From Sulfobacillus sp. (GTDB lineage: Bacteria; Bacillota; Sulfobacillia; Sulfobacillales; Sulfobacillaceae), in contig DAIDDL010000009.1 of assembly GCA_027309085.1 (NCBI GenBank), positions 27,018 through 91,017 of the forward strand: a stretch of DNA of 64,000 bases, read 5' to 3'. The position numbers were made by a program, and so were the translations under genes. The notes beneath the pieces were generated by a model. That model was given only the letters and a program-made list of their open reading frames with translations. It had not been told where the DNA came from and ran no database searches. Position 1 is the first letter of the stretch. Each line of letters opens with the position of its first letter. Shown one piece after another: positions 42,967 through 51,939 of the stretch.

Positions 42967-44913
42967 ATGGTCAACCGTCAGACCCGTAACCGCAGCCTCG
43001 TACTGATGGCCTTGGTTACGGCCGCATTTGGAGTGGTAGGGACGCGCTTTTGGTACCTGCAGGTAAAGGAAGGCACGCATTATCAGACGCTGGCTCAGGC
43101 GGACACCCTGAGAAAACTGCCGATCCCGGCGCCACGAGGTAATATTGTGACTGCGGACGGAAAGGTCGTGGCGACTTCGCGCCCGTCCTGGACACTGTAC
43201 TACCTCGCTAACGGCCAGCCCATGCCGCAATCGGAACTGGCCCTGTTAAGCCGGGAACTCGGAGAATCCCCGGCCTCACTGGGAAAGGTCATTGCGCAGC
43301 AAATCAGCCAGCTGCCGGCTTATGATCCCCTGGTGATCACCTCCGGGCTGACAGCGGGCGAAATGACTAAAATCGAAGAAAACATCAATGCCCTGCCTAA
43401 TCTGCGGATTCAGCCGATTGCGGTCCGCTACTATCCCTACGGCAACCTGATGGGGAACATTATCGGCTATACGTCCAAAATCAATGCCGCCGAATATCAG
43501 CAGCTGAAGAACAAGGGATTCTCGATGACTTCGATTGTAGGGGCGGCAGGTTTGGAGCAAGAGTACAACCAGTACCTGCACGGGCACGCGGGCGGTGAAT
43601 ATGCCGAGGTCAACCGCCAGGGCCAGCTGGAAAAACTGCTGAGCAAATCGGGGCCGGTGCCCGGGGATACTTTGCACCTGACGATCAACTGGCGGCTGGA
43701 AGAGACGGCGCAAAATTCCCTAGCCTACGTCATGAAAGCGATGGAGGATTCGCGGGTGGCCTTTTCCCACAGCACCGGGGCGGTGCAGGGCTCGGTGATT
43801 GCCATTAATCCCAACAACGGGGACATTCTGGCCATGGCCAGCCTCCCGACCTATAATCCCAACAAGCTGATCCCCACCGACCCCAAAGAGTACAGCAGCT
43901 ATTACGCGCAGCTGATGTCGAGCCCCCTGATTAAAGAGGGGATCAGCCCCTTCATCGACGAAGCGATTTCCGGGTGGTTCGCACCCGGTTCCGTGTTCAA
44001 ACCCATTATGGCGATTGCCGCTTTAGGGTCGGGAGTCATTACTCCCACCACAGAAATTTTTGACCCGGGCTATTTTCCCAAGGACCGGGCGTTCGGCAAC
44101 TGGTATCCTCAGGGATTCGGGTGGCTGAATGTTGCGCAGGCGATAGGACTGTCTGATGACGTTTTTTTCTATACCTTAGGCTATGACATGGGCATTCAGA
44201 CCATGGACCACTGGATGCGCACATTCTTGCTGAACAAGCCGACAGGAATTGATCTGCCGGATGAAATCACGAGTCAGATTCCGACGCCCAAACGCCTGAA
44301 TGCGTCCGGACAGGGGCCTTGGACCTGGGGCTGGAACCTGAATACCGTTATCGGCCAGGGCATTGCCCGCTACTCCCTGATTGCCCTGGCCCGGGCCGAT
44401 TCGGCCATTGCCAATGGCGGCACCCTGTACTGGCCGCATGTGGTCAGCCAGATCACCACACCTTCTGGCAAGGTGGTGAAGACTTTCAAGCCCGTGGTGC
44501 AGGGCAAGATTAATGTGCCGTATGCTGATTTCCACACGGTTCATGACGGCATGGACCTGTCTGCCCAGGACCCTGACATCGCTAAAGGAGTGTCCGGCAC
44601 AGGCTATGGGGCGCTGGCGGGGCTTCCCGTGCCTGTCGCCTCGAAAACGGGCACGGCGCAGGTGGTTGGCCAGTCCAACAACTATAATGCCTTCTTCCTG
44701 ACCTACGGTCCGATGCCGCACCCCACCATTCTGGTCCTGGTCTATATCCGCGAGGGGAACTGGGGCGCGGACTCGGGGTTTGTCGCCCGCGCGATTTACG
44801 ACCAGTACTTCAAGATTAAGGACCCGACCGTACAGCCGCTGTTTCAAAGCGTCTTTGGCTTGAACTGGAAGTGGCCGTTCGGATATCAAAAACCGGCGGC
44901 GCCGAAGTACTAA
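42967..44913 (+). CDS. Penicillin-binding protein 2-type transpeptidase
   Basis: A 648-residue class B PBP that cross-links septal or side-wall peptidoglycan. One membrane helix lies near residues 10-27. A dimerisation/pedestal region with RGNIVTADGKVVATSRPSW follows, then the transpeptidase with the active serine in PGSVFKP, the second motif as SDD (SxD, as in E. coli PBP2) and KTGTAQ. ATG 42967 has AGGGGGGATA ahead; a frame from 42934 is less supported. It stands alone, without MreBCD or RodA. Confidence 0.92.
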   Translation: MVNRQTRNRSLVLMALVTAAFGVVGTRFWYLQVKEGTHYQTLAQADTLRKLPIPAPRGNIVTADGKVVATSRPSWTLYYLANGQPMPQSELALLSRELGESPASLGKVIAQQISQLPAYDPLVITSGLTAGEMTKIEENINALPNLRIQPIAVRYYPYGNLMGNIIGYTSKINAAEYQQLKNKGFSMTSIVGAAGLEQEYNQYLHGHAGGEYAEVNRQGQLEKLLSKSGPVPGDTLHLTINWRLEETAQNSLAYVMKAMEDSRVAFSHSTGAVQGSVIAINPNNGDILAMASLPTYNPNKLIPTDPKEYSSYYAQLMSSPLIKEGISPFIDEAISGWFAPGSVFKPIMAIAALGSGVITPTTEIFDPGYFPKDRAFGNWYPQGFGWLNVAQAIGLSDDVFFYTLGYDMGIQTMDHWMRTFLLNKPTGIDLPDEITSQIPTPKRLNASGQGPWTWGWNLNTVIGQGIARYSLIALARADSAIANGGTLYWPHVVSQITTPSGKVVKTFKPVVQGKINVPYADFHTVHDGMDLSAQDPDIAKGVSGTGYGALAGLPVPVASKTGTAQVVGQSNNYNAFFLTYGPMPHPTILVLVYIREGNWGADSGFVARAIYDQYFKIKDPTVQPLFQSVFGLNWKWPFGYQKPAAPKY

Positions 44914-44933
44914 AAAATCTCCACGCCAGCGTC

Positions 44934-45377
44934 TCACTCTTCGGGGAGCAAGGGCGTGACGGTGGCCCGGAAACTGTCGGGCCAGCTGTGGCTCTTCTGG
45001 GAGTGGGCATCAATCAGCACCACGGTGCTTTCCTGATTGGCCAGGAGGGTTCCCGACTCCTTGTCAATGACCAGGTGATAGAGATTCAGGGAAGAGCGGC
45101 CGATGGCCGCGACGCCTGTATAGACAATCAGGGTCTGGCGGTAGTAGGCGGGGGCCAGGTAGCTGACCGACTGCTGGGCCAGGACCAGCGAAAACCCTGC
45201 TGACCACCAATCGAATCCCTCTCCGACGAGGGTGTCGATGAATTCCGTGCGGGCCTGCTCAAAATAGATGATATAAGACACTTGACTCACGTGGCGGTTG
45301 GCATCCGTTTCGCAAAACCGGACCCGTATTTCCGTTTCGTGGACAAATCGCTTGCCGCCAATCAGAATGCCGTTCAT
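44934..45377 (-). CDS. Hot-dog-fold acyl-CoA thioesterase (4HBT family)
   Basis: A 147-residue hot-dog protein: VRFCETDANRHVSQVSYIIY holds the family Asp (TDANRHV), followed by FEQARTEFIDTL and a C-terminal strand pair. Such enzymes hydrolyse acyl-CoA thioesters; the natural substrate is unknown. The start is ATG 45377 with AGGAAA ahead; the longer frame to 45428 lacks a site. It ends just beyond the convergent PBP2 gene and follows the HAD gene by 52 bases. Confidence 0.87.
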   Translation of the reverse strand: MNGILIGGKRFVHETEIRVRFCETDANRHVSQVSYIIYFEQARTEFIDTLVGEGFDWWSAGFSLVLAQQSVSYLAPAYYRQTLIVYTGVAAIGRSSLNLYHLVIDKESGTLLANQESTVVLIDAHSQKSHSWPDSFRATVTPLLPEE

Positions 45378-45429
45378 GGGTTTCCTGCCTTTCCGTGCTC
45401 CTGCTCCTGCGAGCGGACACGGCTTCATC

Positions 45430-46107
45430 TTAGCCTTTTTGCCACCGCCTCAGCAACTCTGGAACCTGCTGTAGGGAGGTGGCGGTAAAATCCGGGAGAG
45501 CGGAGGAAGGGGACAGAACGTCCCCACCGCCAGCGGGCTCGGCCTGCCGGATAAGGTGCACGCTCCGGATGCCAGCCCGGCGGGCTCCTAAGACGTCATG
45601 GGCGGCACGGTCGCCAATATGCATTCCTAAACTCGGCACAAGAGAAAAGATGCGGGGGTCCGGCTTGGCCCACCCCGACTCGGCGCCGACCATCAAGGGA
45701 AATAGGGGTTCCCAGCCTAAAGACGCCAGGTAGGGGCGCTGGTTTTTGGCCCAGCCGTTAGTGACCAGGGCGGCAGGGAGGCCGGCTTGGTGAAGCCACA
45801 CCAGAAAGTCCCACACATCGGGATACACCAAAGCCAGTACGGCCTGGCGGGGAGCCGGGGCTGGGTCCGGAAGCCACAGACCCAGGGCTTTGCGCGCAAT
45901 GTCCTGCCAGTCATAGGCGGCAGCGGGACGGCCTTGGCGGAGGCGCGCTTCGCTTTCCTGCTGCATGGCCATCCACAGGCTGGAGGCCAAAACATGTTCC
46001 GTGCGGGCCGTCTGTTCCAGCCATGGCTGCAAGTGCAGCCGCCAATATGGATTTTTCAGCAGGGTGCCATCGATATCCAGGCTGACAGTCGGAGGCTGGT
46101 TAAGAAT
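45430..46107 (-). CDS. HAD-superfamily hydrolase, apparent ATT start
   Basis: A 225-residue phosphatase-like protein. Motif I is VSLDIDGTLL (first Asp nucleophile), motif II Thr is in ALVTNGWAKN, and motifs III/IV are WAKPDPRIF and HIGDRAAHDVLGA. Substrate unknown. The frame is open upstream to 46284, but that would cross the aspartokinase start and include un-HAD-like residues. A strong AAAGGAG at about 46115-46121 is followed, 7 bases on, by ATT 46107, giving (M)LNQPPTVSLDIDGT. This is the best start, and a non-standard one. Confidence 0.85.
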   Translation of the reverse strand: MLNQPPTVSLDIDGTLLKNPYWRLHLQPWLEQTARTEHVLASSLWMAMQQESEARLRQGRPAAAYDWQDIARKALGLWLPDPAPAPRQAVLALVYPDVWDFLVWLHQAGLPAALVTNGWAKNQRPYLASLGWEPLFPLMVGAESGWAKPDPRIFSLVPSLGMHIGDRAAHDVLGARRAGIRSVHLIRQAEPAGGGDVLSPSSALPDFTATSLQQVPELLRRWQKG

Positions 46108-46207
46108 GGCAGTTCTCCTTTGGGAGGGTAAATTGCGAAAGTCGTGCGGTGAATAGCCCCCAATTTTGTTATTATAGACGAAAAGTTTGCAAAGGGTGAC
46201 CAACAAC

Positions 46208-47437
46208 ATGCTTATCGTGCAAAAATACGGCGGCAGTTCGCTCGGCAGCGCCGGCCATCTTCTCAATGTCGCAAGGAAAGTCAAGGCAGCTGTCGATCAG
46301 GGATATCAGGTGGTGGTGGTCGTGTCAGCCATGGGTGACAGCACGGACGCGCTGGTGGGCTTGGCGGGACAGATGAGCACTGTGCCTTCGGCGCGCGAGC
46401 TGGACCAGCTGCTGTCCACGGGGGAAACGCAGTCCAGTGCCCTGATGGCGATGGCGCTGGAACAGATGGGGGTGCCGGCCAAATCCTTTTCCGGCCGGCT
46501 GGCGGGGATTGTCACCACCTATGACTACGGAAAGGCCCGCATCGAGCAGGTGGATCCCAAAGAACTCCGCAAGGCGCTGGCGGTAGGTTTGACCCCGGTC
46601 ATCGCGGGATTTCAGGGGGTGACACAGTCAGGAGACGTGTCCACCCTGGGGCGGGGCGGGTCTGATCTCACTGCCATTGCGGTCGCTAATGCCCTGGGAG
46701 CCGACCGCTGTGAGATTTACTCGGATGTGGCAGGGGTATTTACGGCAGACCCCCGCATCGTCCCGTCGGCATCTCCCCTGGACATCCTGAGCTATGATGA
46801 AATGCTGGAGCTGGCCAGTCAGGGAGCGCAGGTGCTGCAGACCCAAGCGGTGGAATTTGCCAAAGGGCAGCAGGTTCCCATTTACGCCCGCTCGACTTTC
46901 AGCGACGAACCGGGCACGGTCATTGCCGAATCTGACAGCATGGAAAAACCGGCGGTCACCGCCGTAGCCCTGAACCGGCATATCGCCAAGCTGGGACTCA
47001 TCGGGGTGCCCGATGCTCCGGGAGTGGCCGCCTTGCTGTTTGGAGAGCTCGCAGAACAGGGTGTGAACGTGGAGTTGATTATTCAGGCAGTCTCGCATAA
47101 CCAGCTGAACGACATCGCGTTTACGATTGAGGAGCAGGATGTGAACAAGGCCGAACCCGTCGTCACCGAGTGCCTTAAGAAAATGGGAGGGCAATCTCTG
47201 GTGATAGACACTGAGGTGGCCAAAGTCTCCGCCATCGGCTCGGGGATGCTGGGGCGCCCGGGTGTTGCGGCACGGGTATTTCAGGCACTGGCCAGCGGGG
47301 GCGTCAATATCCAGATGATCGGCACTTCGGAGATTAAGATTTCGTGCATTATTGCCCGGGCCGATGCGGAAAAGGCTTTGGCGGCCATTCATGACGCGTT
47401 CGGTCTCGGCGCCTCGGAGGAAATGCTTGAAGAGTAG
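46208..47437 (+). CDS. lysC: Aspartate kinase
   Basis: A 409-residue enzyme for the first step of Lys, Thr and Met (and diaminopimelate) synthesis. The kinase domain has VQKYGGSSLGSAGH, LLSTGETQSSALMA, GRGGSDLTAIAVA and the site YSDVAGVFTADPR. Two C-terminal ACT domains (about 265-409) mean feedback control. ATG 46208 has AAGGGTGA ahead. It is divergent from the HAD gene, with about 100 bases between. Confidence 0.95.
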   Translation: MLIVQKYGGSSLGSAGHLLNVARKVKAAVDQGYQVVVVVSAMGDSTDALVGLAGQMSTVPSARELDQLLSTGETQSSALMAMALEQMGVPAKSFSGRLAGIVTTYDYGKARIEQVDPKELRKALAVGLTPVIAGFQGVTQSGDVSTLGRGGSDLTAIAVANALGADRCEIYSDVAGVFTADPRIVPSASPLDILSYDEMLELASQGAQVLQTQAVEFAKGQQVPIYARSTFSDEPGTVIAESDSMEKPAVTAVALNRHIAKLGLIGVPDAPGVAALLFGELAEQGVNVELIIQAVSHNQLNDIAFTIEEQDVNKAEPVVTECLKKMGGQSLVIDTEVAKVSAIGSGMLGRPGVAARVFQALASGGVNIQMIGTSEIKISCIIARADAEKALAAIHDAFGLGASEEMLEE

Positions 47438-47460
47438 GAGCGGAAAAAGCCGCGCCGTGC

Positions 47461-47500
47461 AAAAGACCACCCTGGGCCAGTTTTTTCGGGCAGGGTGGTC
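47461..47500 (-). terminator. Terminator of the SQR-DUF1641 unit
   Basis: GACCACCCTG / CAGGGTGGTC pair perfectly around a 16-base loop. In the minus direction the stem is followed by TTTT, so it ends the minus-strand unit; it could also slow plus-strand transcripts from lysC. Confidence 0.75.
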
Positions 47501-47528
47501 TCGGGTGGGCGGTGAGGCTATTTCCTGT

Positions 47529-48068
47529 TCACCGGTCATTTGCAGGGGCCGGGTGAGGGTGTAGGAGCGGAGATAGTTTGCCCGCCATCACACCCATCAT
47601 CCGCAGTCCCATTTGCACTTCTTTGTCGTTCATCACGCGCAATAGACCCATAAATCCCCCCAGGTGTTCGCTTTCCCGGGCAGATTCCCTTGCCGCATCT
47701 TGGAAAGATGCGCGCAACACCTCAGCAAAGGACGTTTCCTGGGCCATATCCAGCGCCGAGGTAAAAAACTGGTTGAGATTGTCCCGGGTCAGGGTCTGGG
47801 CGCCAAGACTGATGACGGTGCCGAGCTGGGCGATGATTCCCTGCTCGTGCAGACTGGTTAGCAGCTCCAGCGCTTCGCGCACAGCGGGAAGCGCGCCGTC
47901 AGGCATGAGTGTGGCGCCTTGGGCTAGATATCCCGTGGCCACGGCGCCTGCGGGGCCCTCCAAAATTTTCTTGGCGGTCGTCACCAGATCGGCCAGCTGG
48001 GCGAGGCCCTGCCACTGCTCAGCGGTCAGGTTGCGCTCGGGAGCGGATACCGTTGTGGTCTGACTCAT
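47529..48068 (-). CDS. DUF1641 family protein
   Basis: A 179-residue soluble protein, mostly helical. LSARE-like residues are absent, but GGFMGLLRVMNDKEVQMGLR near the C-terminus is the hallmark of DUF1641 (conserved GL and P/E pattern before a final helix). Such genes commonly lie next to sulfide:quinone reductase or formate-dehydrogenase-type genes; no activity is known. The stop of the SQR gene is 6 bases before its ATG 48068, so the two are one transcript. Confidence 0.82.
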   Translation of the reverse strand: MSQTTTVSAPERNLTAEQWQGLAQLADLVTTAKKILEGPAGAVATGYLAQGATLMPDGALPAVREALELLTSLHEQGIIAQLGTVISLGAQTLTRDNLNQFFTSALDMAQETSFAEVLRASFQDAARESARESEHLGGFMGLLRVMNDKEVQMGLRMMGVMAGKLSPLLHPHPAPANDR

Positions 48069-48074
48069 TTTTCA

Positions 48075-49343
48075 TCACCCCTTCGTCAGCATTTCCGTCA
48101 GAAAGTCGGCGACAGGAATGCCCCAGTCTGGCACTTTGCCTTTTGTGCGGAAAAACATTTCTTTATATTGCAGTTTCAGCAAAAATGGGACATGTCCCAT
48201 GCGGAACACTTCCCGGTCCCCCCCATACCAGGTGTTGGAGCTGATGTAAAAGGCCTGGTTGTTGCCCATATCGCCAATGCAGTCCACAATGGGCCGCATC
48301 GGTTCGTCGGCTTGACGCGAATTCATCATGCCCAGGTCTTTGGCAATCTGGCTGGCCACAACATCTGCCCCCATATGCGCCAAAATTCCCAGCTTGGGAA
48401 CAGACACCGCAGCGGCGTCCCCACAGGAGAATACATTGTGGTACTTGGGGTTGCGCATCGTCATGTCCGTGATGACAAAACCCACATCGTCGGAAATCGG
48501 GAGGTCCTTCAGGAATGCGTGAGGCACCCAGTCCGGGAAAATGATTTTCAGTTCTGCCTCGACGCTGGGACCGTGTGCGAATTCCACCCCGTCCGCCGTG
48601 ATCCGGCTGATGTCGTGGGTTTTGTTGACATAGTGGAATCCCATGGTGCCGGCTTTGGACAGCAGCGCGTGCACAATCCCCTGGCCAGCATCTTCCGCAA
48701 TCCACTCCGCCGGGGTAAACACCGTGACTTTGTCCGGCCCCCCTAAATTGTGCGACTCCAGCCAGGCTCCCATGCTGAGCATGACTTCCACAGGCGGACC
48801 CTCGCAGGCAGCTTCTGCCGTCGGGATCAGGTCCCGGGTTTTGGTGCCTTGATGGAAGCGCGCTGACCCCACCGCCACGGGTCCTCCCTGATATTCATGG
48901 TAGAGATAGTGGCGCAGGCGGTTGCCGTAATAGGTATCGCTGACGGTGTGGCCATATTCCGCAAATCCCTCAATTTTGTCATAGGCCAGCCGGGCGCCGA
49001 CCGCGACGACCAGATAGTCGTAATGAATTTTTTCGACGGTGGAGCCCAGACGCTCCACCGGGAGATATTCGACCCATTGCCCATCGACATCCAACCCTTG
49101 AATATCCGCTAAAATGAAATCCATCTGGTCATCTTTCATGGCCGGCAAGAGCGGCATGTGCATCGTGTACATAGGATTGCGGTTTTCCAGCACATCCAGG
49201 GCGATATTGGGGACAAACAGCAAATACGGCTTGCGGTCGATCACGGTAATGTCGACCGCATCACGCGCGAATTCCCGGATCTTCTGGGCGGCCCCCAGTC
49301 CGGCAAAGTTGGACCCTAAAACCACGACATGCGGTTTTCCCAT
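48075..49343 (-). CDS. Sulfide:quinone oxidoreductase-like flavoprotein
   Basis: A 422-residue FAD protein of the SQR/NDH-2 group. The dinucleotide fold VVVLGSNFAGLGAAQKI is N-terminal, the second motif is VVAVGARLAYDKI, and the C-terminal FAD contact is NVFSCGDAAAVSVPKLG. Cys residues at CEGPP, SCGDA and DCIGD could form the redox centre that takes electrons from sulfide; proper Cys spacing needs alignment. It would feed electrons to the quinone pool at the inner membrane face or periplasm. AGGAGGTG lies 12 bases before ATG 49343. Confidence 0.88.
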   Translation of the reverse strand: MGKPHVVVLGSNFAGLGAAQKIREFARDAVDITVIDRKPYLLFVPNIALDVLENRNPMYTMHMPLLPAMKDDQMDFILADIQGLDVDGQWVEYLPVERLGSTVEKIHYDYLVVAVGARLAYDKIEGFAEYGHTVSDTYYGNRLRHYLYHEYQGGPVAVGSARFHQGTKTRDLIPTAEAACEGPPVEVMLSMGAWLESHNLGGPDKVTVFTPAEWIAEDAGQGIVHALLSKAGTMGFHYVNKTHDISRITADGVEFAHGPSVEAELKIIFPDWVPHAFLKDLPISDDVGFVITDMTMRNPKYHNVFSCGDAAAVSVPKLGILAHMGADVVASQIAKDLGMMNSRQADEPMRPIVDCIGDMGNNQAFYISSNTWYGGDREVFRMGHVPFLLKLQYKEMFFRTKGKVPDWGIPVADFLTEMLTKG

Positions 49344-49484
49344 TATTTCAACCCACCTCCTCTAAATGCCGTGCTAAAACATAATCTGTCCGAAAAGCTC
49401 GGCGGCGAGTCCTCCAATTCCTGGACGGCATGCCGACGCTTCCTGGGAACGGTCCAGGTGTCGTATGATAAAAAAGATTGGAAA

Positions 49485-49946
49485 ATGGGCAAGAACAGAC
49501 TGAACCGGAAAGAAGGAATACATACGGCCACATTGTACACGGTCATTTTAGTGGGCCACGTCACCTGTGCCATTGCCGGGTTTTTGGGGGCATCGGGACT
49601 CGTTGTTGCCGCCTACCGGCAGCGCAAAACTGGAGAACTGACTCCAAGGTTTTGGCAATATCAGGCGTACGTGCAGATCATTACGGTGCTTTTGGGTGTG
49701 TTCGGGACAGCGCTCTTTCTGATGGGCGGCCGCCCCAAGGTGATTTTGCACATTCTTTATGGCGCGCTGGCCCTGCTCACGGTCGTGGTCGAGAGGGGAA
49801 TGGGGAGAGGGCGGCAGCTGCGCGAGGTACTTGCCCAGGACTACGGCCACGGCCATTTCAATGAAGCATGGTGGTTTTTCGGTTTGAATCTGTTTTTGTG
49901 GGCCATGTACGGAAGAGGACTGACGACAGGATTCTTTGGGTTTTAA
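49485..49946 (+). CDS. Unrecognised four-helix membrane protein
   Basis: A 153-residue protein, if begun at ATG 49485, with four hydrophobic segments (about 17-42, 60-82, 85-102 and 130-148). His in ILVGHVTCAIAG and HILYGALALL, both in membrane segments, would suit haem ligation, but no family is recognised. No clear ribosome site precedes ATG 49485; AAGAAGGA at 49510 could instead serve a start such as TTG 49533. It lies divergent from one SQR gene and convergent with another, so a link to quinone or sulfide metabolism is inferred. Confidence 0.65.
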   Translation: MGKNRLNRKEGIHTATLYTVILVGHVTCAIAGFLGASGLVVAAYRQRKTGELTPRFWQYQAYVQIITVLLGVFGTALFLMGGRPKVILHILYGALALLTVVVERGMGRGRQLREVLAQDYGHGHFNEAWWFFGLNLFLWAMYGRGLTTGFFGF

Positions 49947-49964
49947 CCGGATGCGCTGCAATAA

Positions 49965-49999
49965 AAAGGAGCCGCCCGGGATTTCCGGCCGGCTCCTTT
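49965..49999 (-). terminator. Terminator of the second SQR-like gene
   Basis: AAAGGAGCCG and CGGCTCCTTT pair around a 15-base loop. On the minus strand the stem runs into TTTTTATT. Confidence 0.85.
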
Positions 50000-50005
50000 G
50001 ACACG

Positions 50006-51151
50006 TCACTTGGGCATGGACAGTCCCCATTTTTTGAAGACCGGGGTGTGCACGAAGGTGTACGCCAAGGCAGCTTTAGCGAGAGGCCACTGCCGGCCGA
50101 CTTTGAACTCCTGGTGGTCTTGAGACCACAGGGAGCGGCGCACAAATAGGCCCTCGCCCATTCCCAGATCGAGCACGCAGCTCATCTCGTGGTCATAGAG
50201 GCGGTGGGGCTTCCCGGATTCCAGCACATCCTGGCTCAGATTATAGGCGGCTGTCTCTGCCTGCAGCATGGCGGTATGCCCCTGCTTGGGCCCTTCAAAG
50301 GCTACAGAGCTGCCCGCCACATAGATATCCGGATAGCGCACGCTCTGCATGTCCTTTCCGGTTTCCAGCCAGTCCCGGGGATTGTTGCCCGCCAAGGACT
50401 TTTGGGCATCCTCTCCGCGAAATGGCGGTGTCACGACCGTCAGGACGGACGGCAATTCATCTCCGTTGGTGAGAATCACCCGGTCAGCCTTGACCTCTTT
50501 GATTTGCACCGGGCCGCGCCGGGAAATATGCCGCTCGGCAAAGATCTTGGTCAGGAATTCCGTGGCTTCAGGCCCTGCCGGAGCCCACAACGAAGGCAAG
50601 GGGTCAACAAACTCAATAGTCCCGTTCAGTTTATGCTGCTTGATCCACTCTTCAAGTTCGAGAGCTACTTCGAAAGCCGGCCCTCCAGTTTGGACATTTT
50701 GCGCCCACCCGACAACGGCGGGCCCGCCTTGGTAGCGTCCCAGGGCGTCTTTCAGCGCCAGGGCGCCCTCCGGCGTGCAGACATTGTAGCCATATTCGCG
50801 CATTCCCGGCACTTCCTCATACGCCAGTTTCTCGCCGAGGGCCACGATGAGCTTGTCATAGGGCAGCGGGCCTTCCGGTGTCATGAGAGTCTTGGCCTCC
50901 GGGTCGATGGAGGAAATGGTGGCTTCCACAAACTGAATGCGCGTCCTGCGGTAGATGGTGCGCAGGTCAAAAGTGATGGATTGGGGAGACTTTTTTCCAA
51001 ACGCCACTAATACCAGGGAAGGCCGGTACACAAAGATGGCATCGCGAGCCACCACGGTGATGTGGTGTTCGGTGTGGCGCAGCTGGCGCTTCAGCTTCAT
51101 TGCCGCGGTGAGTCCGGCGAAACCGCTGCCGGCGATAACAATATGGGCCAT
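50006..51151 (-). CDS. Second SQR/NDH-2-like FAD oxidoreductase
   Basis: A 381-residue flavoprotein. HIVIAGSGFAGLTAAMKL binds FAD, LIVALGEKLAYEEV is the second motif, and YPDIYVAGSSVAFEGPKQGH is the C-terminal FAD contact, with AGS where most SQRs have G-D-A. Only two Cys are seen (NVCTPEG and EMSCVLD), so the usual Cys trio of SQR is not present. It may be another sulfide or quinone-linked dehydrogenase. It ends FVHTPVFKKWGLSMPK, an amphipathic tail suited to membrane attachment. The ribosome site GGGAGGAT is before ATG 51151. Confidence 0.85.
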   Translation of the reverse strand: MAHIVIAGSGFAGLTAAMKLKRQLRHTEHHITVVARDAIFVYRPSLVLVAFGKKSPQSITFDLRTIYRRTRIQFVEATISSIDPEAKTLMTPEGPLPYDKLIVALGEKLAYEEVPGMREYGYNVCTPEGALALKDALGRYQGGPAVVGWAQNVQTGGPAFEVALELEEWIKQHKLNGTIEFVDPLPSLWAPAGPEATEFLTKIFAERHISRRGPVQIKEVKADRVILTNGDELPSVLTVVTPPFRGEDAQKSLAGNNPRDWLETGKDMQSVRYPDIYVAGSSVAFEGPKQGHTAMLQAETAAYNLSQDVLESGKPHRLYDHEMSCVLDLGMGEGLFVRRSLWSQDHQEFKVGRQWPLAKAALAYTFVHTPVFKKWGLSMPK

Positions 51152-51385
51152 AAATCATCCTCCCTTGTTGCAATATGATTGCACTTGCAGTAAGTATACA
51201 GCGTCCTTTAAGCACTGCTATATAGCCCGCTCGAGTCTTTTTGCGTAGTGCATCCGCACTGCCTGCCGCAGACCGTATTCCCCCGAAGGACGGTCTCATT
51301 GGACCGTGCGGTAAGGCAAAGTGGCCGTATCCCCATAGTCTTCCGCCCTCTATGCTTAATATATACGAAGATAAGGGAGTGTACG

Positions 51386-51715
51386 ATGATGGCGGGAGTG
51401 ATTGCCCCTTATAATGCATCAACAGTCCATGTTTTACCAGGACTTGCGATAGTGGCCCTGCTGATTATGGGGATGATCGGCCTTGCGTGGGTGACCGTCA
51501 ATATTGAACGGCTGTGGACGGCCTGGGAACAGTGGAGGGGCCGGTTGCTGTTGCATGCCTTGTATACTGCAAAGGGCAAGGTCTGCATTCTGAAGTTCTC
51601 CGCATTCCGCCCGTTTTGGCGGCGTCATTTCCGGCACAAAAAGGCTGCGCCGGTCAAGCATACGCATGACAAGTTCTCCCCGCGCGTGGTGAAAAGCAGG
51701 CGGCCGATACGGTGA
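51386..51715 (+). CDS. Small membrane protein, unrecognised
   Basis: A 109-residue protein with one long hydrophobic segment (about residues 14-36, VLPGLAIVALLIMGMIGLAWV) followed by a very basic tail (RPFWRRHFRHKKAAP, KSRRPIR) that should stay in the cytoplasm. AAGGGAG lies 7 bases before ATG 51386. No family recognised. It is divergent from the second SQR-like gene and precedes the mobile-element graveyard. A basic tail on one helix might bind nucleic acid or lipid; that is speculation. Confidence 0.6.
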   Translation: MMAGVIAPYNASTVHVLPGLAIVALLIMGMIGLAWVTVNIERLWTAWEQWRGRLLLHALYTAKGKVCILKFSAFRPFWRRHFRHKKAAPVKHTHDKFSPRVVKSRRPIR

Positions 51716-51939
51716 GGAGCCGGGGCGGGCTTTTGAGCCCGTGACCGCCGTGGCTTCTGTCCTGTTGATTTAGGGCATTCGGTGATCGTTCCACCTGCAT
51801 GACATTCCCCTATGCGGGCTACATGCAACTGTTTGGCGGGAACAACGCTGAATGCGTGGGGATATTTTTGCGTGCATCTGCGCCGTAAATTTAGATCCCC
51901 TGCAAGTGGCCGACATGCCGCAGCGTAGGGCGTGCACTA
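51716..51939. other. Gap without a recognised feature
   Basis: I see no gene, hairpin with T-run or repeat here. It separates the small membrane gene from the broken istA. Confidence 0.4.

Noticed and set aside
44161..44169. PBP2 with a destroyed SxN motif (SDD)
   Set aside because: SxD is normal for PBP2-type proteins such as E. coli MrdA.
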